This document shows positions 8,661 through 17,797 of a stretch of 27,858 bases of DNA, piece after piece (position 1 is the stretch's first letter; each line of letters begins with the position of its first letter). A program made the translations under genes and the position numbers. The notes below the pieces were generated by a model that was given only the letters and a program-made list of their open reading frames with translations, was not told the origin of the DNA and made no database searches. The DNA comes from Deferribacteraceae bacterium UBA1873 (GTDB lineage: Bacteria; Chrysiogenota; Deferribacteres; Deferribacterales; Flexistipitaceae), in NCBI GenBank assembly GCA_002338145.1, contig DDHP01000017.1:1-27858 (forward strand). Reading direction: 5' to 3'.

Positions 8661-10679
8661 TTATAATAACGGGGCAATTATAAGTGAAACAATACTCATA
8701 AGCTTAATAAGTATATTCATAGCAGGACCGCAAGTATCCTTGAAGGGATCACCAACGGTATCACCAGTAACGGCAGCTTTATGGGCTTCACCACCTTTTT
8801 CTTCACCAGCCAAGGAACCGCTCTCTATATATTTTTTGGCATTATCCCATGCGCCACCTGCATTAGCCATAAGTAAAGCCAGAAGAACACCGGCCAATGT
8901 GGCTCCTGCAAGCGTACCGCCAAGAGCTTCTTTGCCCACTCCAAATCCGATAATAAGAGGAGTAACAATAGCAACTAATCCGGGCAACACCATTTCCTTA
9001 AGTGCAGCTGTTGTGGAAATATCAACACATGTTTTAGGATCAGGCTTAACGCCTTCTTTTCCCTCCAAAAGGCCTGGAATTTCTTTAAACTGTCTTCTGA
9101 TTTCATCAACCATTTTACCGGCAGCTTTGCCAACAGAGGTCATCGTCATAGCTGCAACAAGAAATGGAATAAAACCACCCACAAAAAGGCCTATCACAAC
9201 CTTAGGCTGAATAAGATTTATTTCAGTTAATCCTGCACTACTGCTGTATGCTGCAAAAAGAGCCAAAGCGGTCAAAGCAGCAGAACCTATTGCAAAACCT
9301 TTTCCAACTGCAGCTGTAGTGTTACCGATGGAATCAAGACTGTCTGTAATGTCCCTTACATCTTTTCCTAACCCTGCCATTTCAGAAATACCACCTGCAT
9401 TGTCTGCAACAGGGCCGTAAGCATCAACAGTCATTGTAACGCCAACTGTCGCCAGCATTCCGACTGCAGCAATACCTATACCGTAAAGACCAGCCTGTGC
9501 ATTTGCCACAAAAATGGCAATACAAATCATAATGAGTGGCAAAACAACACTTTCAAGACCTACAGCAAAGCCCTGGATAATATTGGTAGCATGCCCAGTC
9601 TTTGATGCTTCAGCAATTCTTCTAACCGGTTTAGACGATGTATAATACTCAGTGATAAGACCAATAACAATACCTGCAACAGTTCCAAAAAGTACCGCCC
9701 AAAATACACCAACATTAATCTGAAATGCTGTAATAGCAAAAAAAGCTCCAATCAAAAATACTGCGGCACCTATAAAAGTGGAGTACCTGAGTGCAGACGC
9801 CGGTGCTGAGCCACTTAACGCTTTCATGGAAAAAACACCTATAAGCGAGGCAATAAGCCCAATAATAGCAAAAAGTACAGGTAAAAACATTAAATTCATA
9901 GTTAGCTCAGCTCCGCCAAGCTTTGCAAGAAGTGCCGGGCTAGCCGTCGCTGCGATTGCTATCGTTGCAATCATCGACCCTACATAAGACTCAAATATAT
10001 CAGCACCCATTCCGGCGATATCACCAACATTGTCCCCCACATTATCTGCAATAACCCCAGGATTCCTTGGATCATCTTCAGGGATATCGGCTTCCACTTT
10101 ACCAACAAGATCGGCACCAACATCAGCAGCTTTGGTATAAATACCACCACCAATCCTTGCAAACAAAGCAATTGACGATGCCCCCATAGCAAACCCATTG
10201 ATATTCTGAGCTGTCTGAGGATCTCCATAAATAAGGAAGAAAATCCCCACACCAAGAAGACCCAAACTTGCTACAGCCAGTCCCATAACTGCACCACCGT
10301 TATAGGAAATAAAAAGTGCAGATGCCATACCTTGTGACCTGGCAGCTTCGCTTGTCCTCACATTAGCTTTTGTGGCAGCTTTCATGCCGATAAAACCGGC
10401 CAAAGCAGAACAGAAAGCCCCGGATAAAAATGCTATACCGGTACTAAAACCCAGGCCATCAGCAAACAGCATAAGAACAAAAACAATAATCACAAAAATT
10501 CCCAGAATTTTGTACTCTCTTGACAGGAAAGTCATTGCACCTTCATAAATCATATCTGCAATTTCTTTCATTAAATCAGTACCTTCAGACTGTTTCTTAA
10601 TATAGTTATAAATAACTATAGAAACAATTAAACCCACAACCCCTAAAACAGGAGCTAAAACCGTCAAAACTGAAGCCAT
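8661..10679 (-). CDS. hppA: Membrane-bound ion-pumping pyrophosphatase
   Basis: Membrane pyrophosphatase of 672 residues, coupling PPi hydrolysis to H+ or Na+ export across the inner membrane. About 16 hydrophobic segments are expected. The catalytic loops are intact: KAADVGADLVGK near 183-194 and DNVGDNVGD at 212-220. The stretch GNTTAAVGKGFAIGSAAL (from 452) matches the K+-dependent subfamily; K+-independent enzymes have Lys and Thr in this segment. The ion-gate segment reads ADIFESY, with Glu230 in the early position seen in Na+-pumping and many bacterial enzymes rather than the shifted position of plant H+ pumps. A strong AAGGAGG site precedes the ATG, which lies 2 bp after pth. A terminator follows. 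Confidence 0.96.
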   Translation of the reverse strand: MASVLTVLAPVLGVVGLIVSIVIYNYIKKQSEGTDLMKEIADMIYEGAMTFLSREYKILGIFVIIVFVLMLFADGLGFSTGIAFLSGAFCSALAGFIGMKAATKANVRTSEAARSQGMASALFISYNGGAVMGLAVASLGLLGVGIFFLIYGDPQTAQNINGFAMGASSIALFARIGGGIYTKAADVGADLVGKVEADIPEDDPRNPGVIADNVGDNVGDIAGMGADIFESYVGSMIATIAIAATASPALLAKLGGAELTMNLMFLPVLFAIIGLIASLIGVFSMKALSGSAPASALRYSTFIGAAVFLIGAFFAITAFQINVGVFWAVLFGTVAGIVIGLITEYYTSSKPVRRIAEASKTGHATNIIQGFAVGLESVVLPLIMICIAIFVANAQAGLYGIGIAAVGMLATVGVTMTVDAYGPVADNAGGISEMAGLGKDVRDITDSLDSIGNTTAAVGKGFAIGSAALTALALFAAYSSSAGLTEINLIQPKVVIGLFVGGFIPFLVAAMTMTSVGKAAGKMVDEIRRQFKEIPGLLEGKEGVKPDPKTCVDISTTAALKEMVLPGLVAIVTPLIIGFGVGKEALGGTLAGATLAGVLLALLMANAGGAWDNAKKYIESGSLAGEEKGGEAHKAAVTGDTVGDPFKDTCGPAMNILIKLMSIVSLIIAPLL

Positions 10680-10681
10680 TG

Positions 10682-11269
10682 TTAATCCTCCTTTTTTATT
10701 GTTTTGTTATTAAACCTGGTCATCGCAGGGATAAGCCCCTCCTCTATAAAACACAGCGTGGCATTTTTACACAAATTTATAAATTCATCAAGATGTTTAC
10801 TCTCTTCCGGTGAAAATTTTCCGAGCACATAATCCGGAATACTAAACCCCGGATTTATAGGCCTTCCTATACCCATTTTCACACGGGGAAATTCATCACT
10901 GTTTAAGCAGCTGATAACTGAAGCAAGCCCTTTATGTCCAGCAGAAGACCCTTTGCGTTTGATTTTGAGCTTACCAAAAGGCAAATCAACATCATCATAA
11001 ATTACCAGAATATTTTTTAAATCAATATCATAATAGGCAGCAAGAGCTGCCACCGCTTTTCCACTCAAATTCATAAAAGTCTGGGGTTTTTGTATATAAA
11101 TTTTTTTGCCGCCGGTTACAATATCTCCGAAATCTGAATAAAAACCACCTGTAATACTGATATTCAAATGTTGTATAATAGCATCGGCAACCATAAAGCC
11201 AATATTATGCCTGGTATTTCTATAGCGTTCACCAGGATTTCCAAGGCCAGCTATAAGAAATTTTTCCAT
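10682..11269 (-). CDS. pth: Peptidyl-tRNA hydrolase
   Basis: Pth of 195 residues, releasing tRNA from peptidyl-tRNAs that drop off the ribosome. The N-terminal signature GLGNPGERYRNTRHNIGF contains catalytic His21. Also present are QKPQTFMNLSG and the motif IYDDVDLPFGKLKIKRKGSSAGHKGL. Its ATG directly abuts the stop codon of prs (TAAATG). It sits in the conserved ispE-prs-pth-ychF neighbourhood, here with hppA inserted before ychF. Confidence 0.97.
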   Translation of the reverse strand: MEKFLIAGLGNPGERYRNTRHNIGFMVADAIIQHLNISITGGFYSDFGDIVTGGKKIYIQKPQTFMNLSGKAVAALAAYYDIDLKNILVIYDDVDLPFGKLKIKRKGSSAGHKGLASVISCLNSDEFPRVKMGIGRPINPGFSIPDYVLGKFSPEESKHLDEFINLCKNATLCFIEEGLIPAMTRFNNKTIKKED

Positions 11270-12226
11270 TTACTGTTCAGTTTTAAACCTAAAAAGAGAG
11301 CTGATACTTTCCTTGTTGAAAATCCGCAGTATCGACTCTGCAAACAACTCACCGGTCTTGAGTACCTTAAACTTTGAAATAGTACTTTTCTCTTTGGACA
11401 ACTCAATAGTATCACATAAAAGCACCTCTTCTAACGGGCTTGAAAGAATACGTTCCACTGCAGGCCCGCTCAATACACCATGGGTGGCGGCTGCTCTGAC
11501 AGATTTAGCTCCATGTTCCATAACTGTTGAGGCAGCCTGTGAAAGTGTGCCGGCTGTATCTATCATATCATCAATAATTATGATGTGTTTGTCTTTGACA
11601 TCGCCAATAACATGCATAGCCTTGGCCACATTTGGGCCTGTTCTGCGTTTGTCAATTATAGCCAGAGAACATTCCAAGGTTTTGGCATAAATCCTTGCCC
11701 GGGGTACTCCGCCGGCATCAGGAGAAACAACCACATAATCATCGCCAAACATCTTTTTGTTGACAAAGTACTCTGAGAGTATAGGTGTTGCGTAAAGATT
11801 ATCCACCGGAATATCAAAAAAACCCTGTATCTGACCGGCATGCAAATCCATAGTAACAAGCCTGTCGATACCTGACGTTGTAAGTAAATCAGCCACAAGC
11901 TTTGCAGTAATCGGCACCCTTGGCTCCACTGTCCTGTCCTGCCTTGCATAGCCGAAATAGGGAATAACTGCCGTAATACTGTTAGCAGAAGCTCTTTTTA
12001 AAGCATCCACCATTATCATAAGCTCCATTAAATGGGACTCGGCCGGATGATTTGTTGACTGAATCACAAACACATCCCGCCCTCTCACACTTTCATTTAT
12101 TTTAACAAAAATTTCACCATCCCCGAATTTTGTAACCGTTGCATCCCCAAGCCTCATTCCCAATTTTTTAACAACATCTTCAGCAAGACTTTTATTGGAA
12201 TTACCAGAGAAAACCAAAAAATCCAT
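11270..12226 (-). CDS. prs: Ribose-phosphate pyrophosphokinase
   Basis: PRPP synthetase of 318 residues, converting ribose 5-phosphate and ATP to PRPP for nucleotide, NAD, histidine and tryptophan synthesis. Clear motifs are FGDGEIFVKI, the region PYFGYARQDR, the stretch TMDLHAGQIQGFFDIPVDNL, VVSPDAGGVPRAR, and the PRPP-binding loop IIIDDMIDTAGTL. It lies 18 bp after ispE and abuts pth. Nothing is unusual. Confidence 0.97.
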   Translation of the reverse strand: MDFLVFSGNSNKSLAEDVVKKLGMRLGDATVTKFGDGEIFVKINESVRGRDVFVIQSTNHPAESHLMELMIMVDALKRASANSITAVIPYFGYARQDRTVEPRVPITAKLVADLLTTSGIDRLVTMDLHAGQIQGFFDIPVDNLYATPILSEYFVNKKMFGDDYVVVSPDAGGVPRARIYAKTLECSLAIIDKRRTGPNVAKAMHVIGDVKDKHIIIIDDMIDTAGTLSQAASTVMEHGAKSVRAAATHGVLSGPAVERILSSPLEEVLLCDTIELSKEKSTISKFKVLKTGELFAESILRIFNKESISSLFRFKTEQ

Positions 12227-12244
12227 AACTGCACTCCTTCAGAA

Positions 12245-13081
12245 CTAATTTATATTAACCGCTTTTTTTACAAAACAATCATTAAAGTTTACTATAAAAT
12301 ATTCAAAGGCACTTTCCATTATCTTCCGGGAAGAAAATATCCCGTAAACCGTTGCCCCGCTTCCTGACAAAAGAGAAACATCTGCACCTCTATCCAAAAG
12401 TTTCTCCTTGATAGTTTCAATTACATCATATTTTGGAAACACCGCACTCTCAAGATTATTGTAAGATTGTTTCAAAATATCACTGTAAGTATAATGCGTT
12501 TGCATATTACTGAGGGCATCTTCAGGTGTCAACGCCAAATTTCCACTATTATAAACCTCGCCGGTGGATATAGATATAGGTGGTTTAACCAAAAGCAGAT
12601 AAAAACCGGTATCAATAATCACTGGCTCTATAACCTCACCTCTGCCGCGCATGATAGCCGGTTGATTGTAAAGGAAAAAGACTGTATCCGAGCCTATTGA
12701 TGCCATAATATCCTTTTTTTCAGAAAAATCCATTCTTAGACTATATAAAAAATCCACAGCATTCAAAAAGGCTGCAGCATTACTGCTTCCTCCTCCCAAA
12801 CCGGCTCCTGATGGAATGTTTTTATAAAGATTTACTTTTATTCCTTTAATTACAGGATATTTTGACTGCATTATCTTAAAGGTTTTGGCAATAATATTTC
12901 CTGAATCCGTAGGTATGCTTTTATCATTGCATTTTATGCTCAACTTATCGGATTTTTTCAAGTAAATAGAATCATACAGACTGATTTTTGTCACCAGTGA
13001 TGATATTTCGTGATAACCATCCCACCTTTTTCCGATTACCCCAAGATTCAGATTAACTTTGGCGTACGATCTGACAAACAT
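12245..13081 (-). CDS. ispE: 4-diphosphocytidyl-2-C-methyl-D-erythritol kinase
   Basis: IspE of 278 residues, phosphorylating CDP-methylerythritol in the non-mevalonate isoprenoid pathway. The N-terminal RSYAKVNLNLGVIGKRWDGYHE, the GHMP-kinase ATP loop PSGAGLGGGSSNAA (about 89-102) and the C-terminal LSGSGATVYGIF motif are all present. It lies 44 bp after a lipoprotein gene and 18 bp before prs. The order lipoprotein-ispE-prs-pth resembles lolB-ispE-prs-pth of gammaproteobacteria. Confidence 0.96.
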   Translation of the reverse strand: MFVRSYAKVNLNLGVIGKRWDGYHEISSLVTKISLYDSIYLKKSDKLSIKCNDKSIPTDSGNIIAKTFKIMQSKYPVIKGIKVNLYKNIPSGAGLGGGSSNAAAFLNAVDFLYSLRMDFSEKKDIMASIGSDTVFFLYNQPAIMRGRGEVIEPVIIDTGFYLLLVKPPISISTGEVYNSGNLALTPEDALSNMQTHYTYSDILKQSYNNLESAVFPKYDVIETIKEKLLDRGADVSLLSGSGATVYGIFSSRKIMESAFEYFIVNFNDCFVKKAVNIN

Positions 13082-13125
13082 TCAAATGTCCTCGATTTTT
13101 ATTCCCATCGTTTCCGAAGAAATCA

Positions 13126-13755
13126 CTAATTATTAAAATCAGGATTGCTTAATTTGATATTAAACATTTGTGTTGCATCTTTATATTCAATTTCTTTCAG
13201 GAGATTTGCATCGTAACCATACCGTATGGCTATATCATTTTCCCGGATTCGTACAATTTTGAAATTTTGATTAACCAATACAGATGTATTCGCCTTTTTA
13301 AAAAAATAACCTTTCTCTGTGATTCGCATATTGAAAGTCTCATCAGGCAAAACAAAGGGGATGTTCAAAACTTTTATAAGCTGACTTATTTGCTTCTCAT
13401 TGAAAAAAATACTGTATTCTTCAGTAATATTCTCATCATCTTTTATAACCTCAAGCTCCGTACCATTGTATACTGCCTGAGCATAAACCTGTCCGAACAT
13501 GCCTAAAACGTTTATGGTAACTTCAGATTCACATGTTTTGTGAATTGTCCCCTTAAATTTCGCACGGTTAAAGCGGTTCTCATAAAAAAAAACCCCCTTT
13601 GATTTAATCATGCATATAGGAGGATTAGACACTTCAACGTTTTTCAAAATATTGTCTTTGCTCAGAAGTACCTGAGTCTCAATCACCGGTGCTTTGGTGC
13701 AGCTATAGGAAAAAAGTGCCAGGAGTAATAAAAACTTAATTTTTAATAAATTCAT
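13126..13755 (-). CDS. Predicted outer-membrane lipoprotein in the lolB position
   Basis: Protein of 209 residues from the ATG at 13755. A GTG two codons upstream is possible, and neither start has a strong ribosome-binding site. The N-terminus MNLLKIKFLLLLALFSYSC is a lipoprotein-type signal with lipid-acceptor Cys19, although the residues before Cys (SYS) are a weak lipobox. The rest looks beta-rich, with alternating hydrophobic positions (for example ESEVTINVLGMFGQVYAQA), as in LolB/LolA-like or DUF4292-like folds. I cannot assign a family with certainty. Its position directly before ispE matches lolB in gammaproteobacteria, and a LolCD-type transporter is encoded in the same window. LolB-like function is an inference. 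It overlaps the TPR gene by 20 bp. Confidence 0.65.
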   Translation of the reverse strand: MNLLKIKFLLLLALFSYSCTKAPVIETQVLLSKDNILKNVEVSNPPICMIKSKGVFFYENRFNRAKFKGTIHKTCESEVTINVLGMFGQVYAQAVYNGTELEVIKDDENITEEYSIFFNEKQISQLIKVLNIPFVLPDETFNMRITEKGYFFKKANTSVLVNQNFKIVRIRENDIAIRYGYDANLLKEIEYKDATQMFNIKLSNPDFNN

Positions 13756-15346
13756 CGACACTTTTTTCGATTTCCAACGCTTTTAGTATTGCTTCCATAT
13801 GCTCGCGCAACTCTTTATCTTCAGGCGCCTGATTAAGCGCTTTTTTCTGCAAAACCATGGCTTTCTCGAACTCACCTTTTTTATAAAGTATCCATGCCTT
13901 AGTATCCAGATAAGCTGGGTTTTCCGAATCTTGATTAAGTGCACGCGTTACCAGATTCAGTGCTTCATCCAGATTAACATCATTTTCGGCATAGAGATAA
14001 GCCAAAAAATTCAGCGCTGCTGGATTATCTGGCTCATTTTCAAGTATACGCTTAAGTATTTTAACAGTTTCTTCATAATCCCCAGCTTTTTCCAACAAAA
14101 AAGCTTTATTTATCAACAGGGATGTACTGTTGGGATTTTCTTTCAAACCATCGTTCACTGTTTCAATAGCTTCCTGAATAGAGCCTCTTTCCTCTAAAAC
14201 TCCGGCTTTAAGTCGGTAAAAATCAATATCACGGTATACCTCTGAAATCGTGGATAATATTTCCAAAGCCGAGTTAAATTCCTTTTTTTGCAAATAAACA
14301 TATGCAAGTCTCTTTTTTGCTTCCGTATAGTCGCTTCTTACCTCAAGTGTACGTTTATAATATTTCGCCGCACTATCCCAGTCTTCCAGAGCTTCATAAG
14401 CCACAGCTATATAAAAAAGTGACTGAGTATCATCGTTGTTTATCTCATAAGCCTTTTTTAAAGTGTCAATGGCACTGCTATATTCACCTAAACGCAAATA
14501 AATATTACCCATCTGTTTTAGTACGTATACCTTACGCTCTCCATCCACCTGAGCAAGAACACTTTCATAATTATCCAGAGCCTCTTCAAGGCGCCCGGAA
14601 TTCTGATAAAGTTCAGCCAGTTTAAGCTCAGGGAGAATAAGACCAGGATGGCTATCCTGAGCTATTTCCAGATACCTGATAGCCTGCTCTTTCTCCCCTC
14701 TTTTTATATAAATATCAGCCAGCAGCAAAGCTGCCTCAGTATTGTTTTCGATTTCCACAGCTCTTTTAAAATCATCTATAGCTTTAACATTTAGATTCAG
14801 ATACAGATAGAGTTTCCCTCTTTGCAAAAAATATTTGCCTTCATCCTGTCTTTTTATAAGCTCATTGTAAATGCTCACAGCCGAAGCAAAATCATTGGAA
14901 TCCTGATATATCTCTGCAAGCAGTTCAAGATATTCCGTTTTTCTCGCCTCGTTCAAAGCTTTTTTTACATATATCTCTGCATTTTCAAAATCTTGAAAAA
15001 TTTCATATGAAATTTTTGACATCTCATAATACAGCCTGTGTTTCTGGGAAGTATTTTTGTTTGAAACACCTCTCTTTAATACTTCCATAGCTTTTGCATA
15101 ATCATCGGATCTTCTGTATATATTAGCCACTTTAAGATATATATAAGCGTCACCAGTCCTTTCCGCCAGATCAGTAAAGATACTAACAGCCTCAGCAATT
15201 TCTCCTGATTTAAGGAGCATCTCGCCTTTTAAAAATTCGTTATCAAATGTTTTTTCCGGTCCGGAAGCCGAATACAGATTCACAGAGGAACAACCGAAAA
15301 TAAAAACACAAAAGCAAACAAATATTCTTCTTAAAAAATTCTTCAT
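13736..15346 (-). CDS. TPR-repeat lipoprotein
   Basis: Protein of 536 residues. A lipoprotein signal (MKNFLRRIFVCFCVFIFGC) has acceptor Cys19 in an IFGC lipobox. Nearly the whole remainder is tandem 34-residue TPR units, at least ten by eye; examples are EYSSAIDTLKKAYEINNDD, DSAAKYYKRTLEVRSDYTEAKK and EKAMVLQKKALNQAPEDKEL. TPR solenoids bind proteins, so it is probably a membrane-anchored scaffold facing the periplasm. The partner is unknown. It overlaps the next lipoprotein gene and follows accC by 9 bp. Similar TPR genes beside lipoprotein-ispE pairs are, as I recall, also found in Geobacter-like genomes. Confidence 0.85.
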   Translation of the reverse strand: MKNFLRRIFVCFCVFIFGCSSVNLYSASGPEKTFDNEFLKGEMLLKSGEIAEAVSIFTDLAERTGDAYIYLKVANIYRRSDDYAKAMEVLKRGVSNKNTSQKHRLYYEMSKISYEIFQDFENAEIYVKKALNEARKTEYLELLAEIYQDSNDFASAVSIYNELIKRQDEGKYFLQRGKLYLYLNLNVKAIDDFKRAVEIENNTEAALLLADIYIKRGEKEQAIRYLEIAQDSHPGLILPELKLAELYQNSGRLEEALDNYESVLAQVDGERKVYVLKQMGNIYLRLGEYSSAIDTLKKAYEINNDDTQSLFYIAVAYEALEDWDSAAKYYKRTLEVRSDYTEAKKRLAYVYLQKKEFNSALEILSTISEVYRDIDFYRLKAGVLEERGSIQEAIETVNDGLKENPNSTSLLINKAFLLEKAGDYEETVKILKRILENEPDNPAALNFLAYLYAENDVNLDEALNLVTRALNQDSENPAYLDTKAWILYKKGEFEKAMVLQKKALNQAPEDKELREHMEAILKALEIEKSVDEFIKN

Positions 15347-15355
15347 TTTTACAAC

Positions 15356-16702
15356 CTATTGTAAACTTTTAATATGTCTGTCTATAAAATCTGTGGTAAT
15401 ATCACCTTCAATGAAGGAGTGATGCATCATAATTTTTTTATGTAACGGTATCGTTGTCTTAATACCTTCAATAATAAATTCATCCAGACTTCGCCTTGCC
15501 CTGTTGATAGCTTCAGTGCGATTTTTAGCAAATACAATCATCTTAGCAATCATGGAATCATAGTATGGGAGAACGATATAATCCTGGTATGAAGCAGAAT
15601 CAACACGAACACCGAATCCACCCGGGGCATAAAAAGCCTCAATTTTTCCTGGTGACGGGGTAAAACTTACCGGATCCTCTGCATTTATTCTGCATTCTAT
15701 GGCATGGCCAAGGATTTCAATATTTTCCTGTTTGATATCAAAAGGATAGCCTGCAGCTATTTTTAGCTGAAGCTGTACCAAATCAATACCGGTAATCATT
15801 TCGGTTACAGGATGTTCCACCTGTATGCGAGTATTCATCTCCATAAAGTAAAAATCACCATTTTTATCCACAAGGTACTCTATTGTCCCTGCATTTCTAT
15901 ATTTTAAACCCTTTACAGCCTTTACCGAAGCATCGCCCATTTTCTTCCTGAGTCTTTCCGTTAAAAAAGGGCTGGGACCTTCTTCTAAAAGCTTTTGATG
16001 GCGTCTCTGAATGGAACATTCCCTTTCATAAAAGTGCAGAGCTTCACCTTTTCCGTCACCAAAAACCTGTACCTCTATATGTCTGGGTTCTTCAATATAC
16101 TTTTCAATATATACTTCATCATTGCCAAATGAGCTTTGAGCTTCATTTTTGGCCATATCTAAATTTTTCAGGAAGCTGGCTTCAGTGTGAGCAACACGCA
16201 TCCCTTTGCCACCACCGCCGGCTGAAGCTTTAATGATAACGGGAAAACCGATTTTTCTCGCTATTTCCAAAGCCTCTTGCCTGTCAGCGACAGCGCCCTC
16301 GCTGCCAGGTACAACCGGCACACCCAAATCCATCATCGTTTTTTTAGCTGTGGCCTTATTCCCCATTAAAGAGATATGATCAGGAGAAGGACCTATAAAA
16401 GTAAATCCACAATCTTCACAAACTTTTGCAAAATTGGGATTTTCAGCCAAAAAACCGTAGCCAGGATGGATGGCATCCACATCAGCTATTTCGGCTGCAG
16501 AGATTATATTTTTTATATTAAGATAGCTATCAGCAGCAGAACTGGGACCGATACACACAGATTCATCAGCAAAAGCAACATGAAGAGACTCAATATCTGC
16601 ATCCGAATATACAGCAACGGTTTCTATGCCAAGCTCTTTACATGCCCTGATAATTCTCAGTGCTATTTCGCCCCTGTTTGCTACAAGTACTTTTTCAAAC
16701 AT
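15356..16702 (-). CDS. accC: Acetyl-CoA carboxylase, biotin carboxylase subunit
   Basis: Biotin carboxylase of 448 residues, using ATP and bicarbonate to carboxylate the biotin on AccB. Visible are the N-terminal VLVANRGEIALRIIRACKELG, the ATP-grasp glycine-rich loop KASAGGGGKGMRVAH, ERECSIQRRHQKLLEE, and the catalytic segment MEMNTRIQVEHPVTE. The length is standard. It follows accB by 46 bp and has an AGGAG site before its ATG. The carboxyltransferase genes accA and accD are not in the window. Confidence 0.96.
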   Translation of the reverse strand: MFEKVLVANRGEIALRIIRACKELGIETVAVYSDADIESLHVAFADESVCIGPSSAADSYLNIKNIISAAEIADVDAIHPGYGFLAENPNFAKVCEDCGFTFIGPSPDHISLMGNKATAKKTMMDLGVPVVPGSEGAVADRQEALEIARKIGFPVIIKASAGGGGKGMRVAHTEASFLKNLDMAKNEAQSSFGNDEVYIEKYIEEPRHIEVQVFGDGKGEALHFYERECSIQRRHQKLLEEGPSPFLTERLRKKMGDASVKAVKGLKYRNAGTIEYLVDKNGDFYFMEMNTRIQVEHPVTEMITGIDLVQLQLKIAAGYPFDIKQENIEILGHAIECRINAEDPVSFTPSPGKIEAFYAPGGFGVRVDSASYQDYIVLPYYDSMIAKMIVFAKNRTEAINRARRSLDEFIIEGIKTTIPLHKKIMMHHSFIEGDITTDFIDRHIKSLQ

Positions 16703-16748
16703 TAATTACTCCTCAAGATTACTATCAGCAAACTGTTGTCAGGAAATC

Positions 16749-17207
16749 TCACCTTGGTTCCACCAGAAAAATAGTCTCGCCATATTCCACCGGCTCTCCG
16801 TTTACTCCCAAAACTTTTAGTATCCTACAATCATATTCAGCTTCAATCTCATTCATAATTTTCATAGCTTCAATGATACAAAGGGTCTGCCCCTTTTTAA
16901 CAACATCACCTTCTTTCACAAAAGGTTCTGCACCGGGGCTGGGAGCCTCATAAAAAGTACCTACTATGGGGGCTTTAACCTCAACACCTTCCAGTTTATC
17001 TTCCTTCTTTTCAACCGGTTTTTCTGAAATAGGTTCAGGCTTTGGTGCCTGCTGTACCGGTTGCTGGGTATATGTTTGCCCGGATGCATCTGATGTTAAT
17101 GAAGCTCTATTCACATAAATCCTTTCCGTTTCACTTTCGTATTCAAACTCCGTCAGAGATGTTTTTTCAATAAATCTGATAAGTTCTTTTATTGCCTTCA
17201 CATCCAT
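16749..17207 (-). CDS. accB: Biotin carboxyl carrier protein of acetyl-CoA carboxylase
   Basis: BCCP of 152 residues. The biotin-accepting Lys116 lies in the canonical EAMKIMNE. The C-terminal biotinyl domain (about 76-152) includes the thumb-like segment SPGAEPFVKEGD. A Pro/Gln/Glu/Lys-rich linker at about 45-72 joins it to the N-terminal assembly region. It is encoded 9 bp after efp and just before accC, the usual efp-accB-accC order in many bacteria. Confidence 0.96.
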   Translation of the reverse strand: MDVKAIKELIRFIEKTSLTEFEYESETERIYVNRASLTSDASGQTYTQQPVQQAPKPEPISEKPVEKKEDKLEGVEVKAPIVGTFYEAPSPGAEPFVKEGDVVKKGQTLCIIEAMKIMNEIEAEYDCRILKVLGVNGEPVEYGETIFLVEPR

Positions 17208-17216
17208 ATTTCACTC

Positions 17217-17789
17217 CTATTTACTTGTCTTTGTCCTTTCAATATAGCTGCCATCCCTTGTATCTATTTTTACAAAATCTCCTTCTGAAATAAAAAGCGG
17301 AACATTAATGCTGCCACCCGTTGATAATTTGGCAGGCTTTGAGCCACCTGTGACAGTGTCTCCTTTAAGCCCCGGCTCCGTTTCCACAACCTCCAGTTCA
17401 ACAAAGTTAGGCAACTCCACACCAACAGGTTTTTGATTAAAAAGCTGCACTTCAACGTTCAGATTTTCAGGCATGAAATCAGCTAATTCTCCCAGATCAT
17501 CCGCAGAGATACTGATCTGCTCAAAATTTTCATTATCCATAAAGTAATAATTCTCACCGTCATTGTACAAATATTGCATATTTTTTTCTTCGAAATCAGG
17601 CTCTTTTATTTTTTCATCCGACTTGAATGTCCTTTCTATAACATTACCGCTCAATAAACTTTTAAGTTTGGTCCGAACATTAGCTCCGCCCCTGCCCATC
17701 TTAACATGGAGATACTCCACAACAGAGTATGGTTCACCATCAATCTCAATTTTCTTTCCTTTCTTAAACTGATTTGGTGTCATCACCAT
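17217..17789 (-). CDS. efp: Translation elongation factor P, Arg-type loop
   Basis: EF-P of 190 residues from the ATG at 17789. This start gives the family N-terminus MVMTPNQFKKGKKIEIDG and places GAGGTG four bases upstream. An earlier in-frame ATG at 17801 would overlap pepP. EF-P relieves ribosome stalling at polyproline. The three-domain fold is complete, ending FVKIDTRDGSYIERTK. The loop that normally reads KPGKGGA reads KMGRGGA, so the usually modified lysine is Arg33 (codon AGG) and the preceding proline is Met31. Arginine here is known in EarP-rhamnosylated EF-P such as that of Pseudomonas. It is encoded 8 bp after pepP and before accB. Confidence 0.95.
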   Translation of the reverse strand: MVMTPNQFKKGKKIEIDGEPYSVVEYLHVKMGRGGANVRTKLKSLLSGNVIERTFKSDEKIKEPDFEEKNMQYLYNDGENYYFMDNENFEQISISADDLGELADFMPENLNVEVQLFNQKPVGVELPNFVELEVVETEPGLKGDTVTGGSKPAKLSTGGSINVPLFISEGDFVKIDTRDGSYIERTKTSK

Positions 17790-17797
17790 TTCCCACC

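Noticed and set aside
8656..9210. Plus-strand open frame of 184 codons opposite hppA
   Set aside because: It is the antisense of a conserved membrane pyrophosphatase. The long frame reflects codon bias of the real gene.
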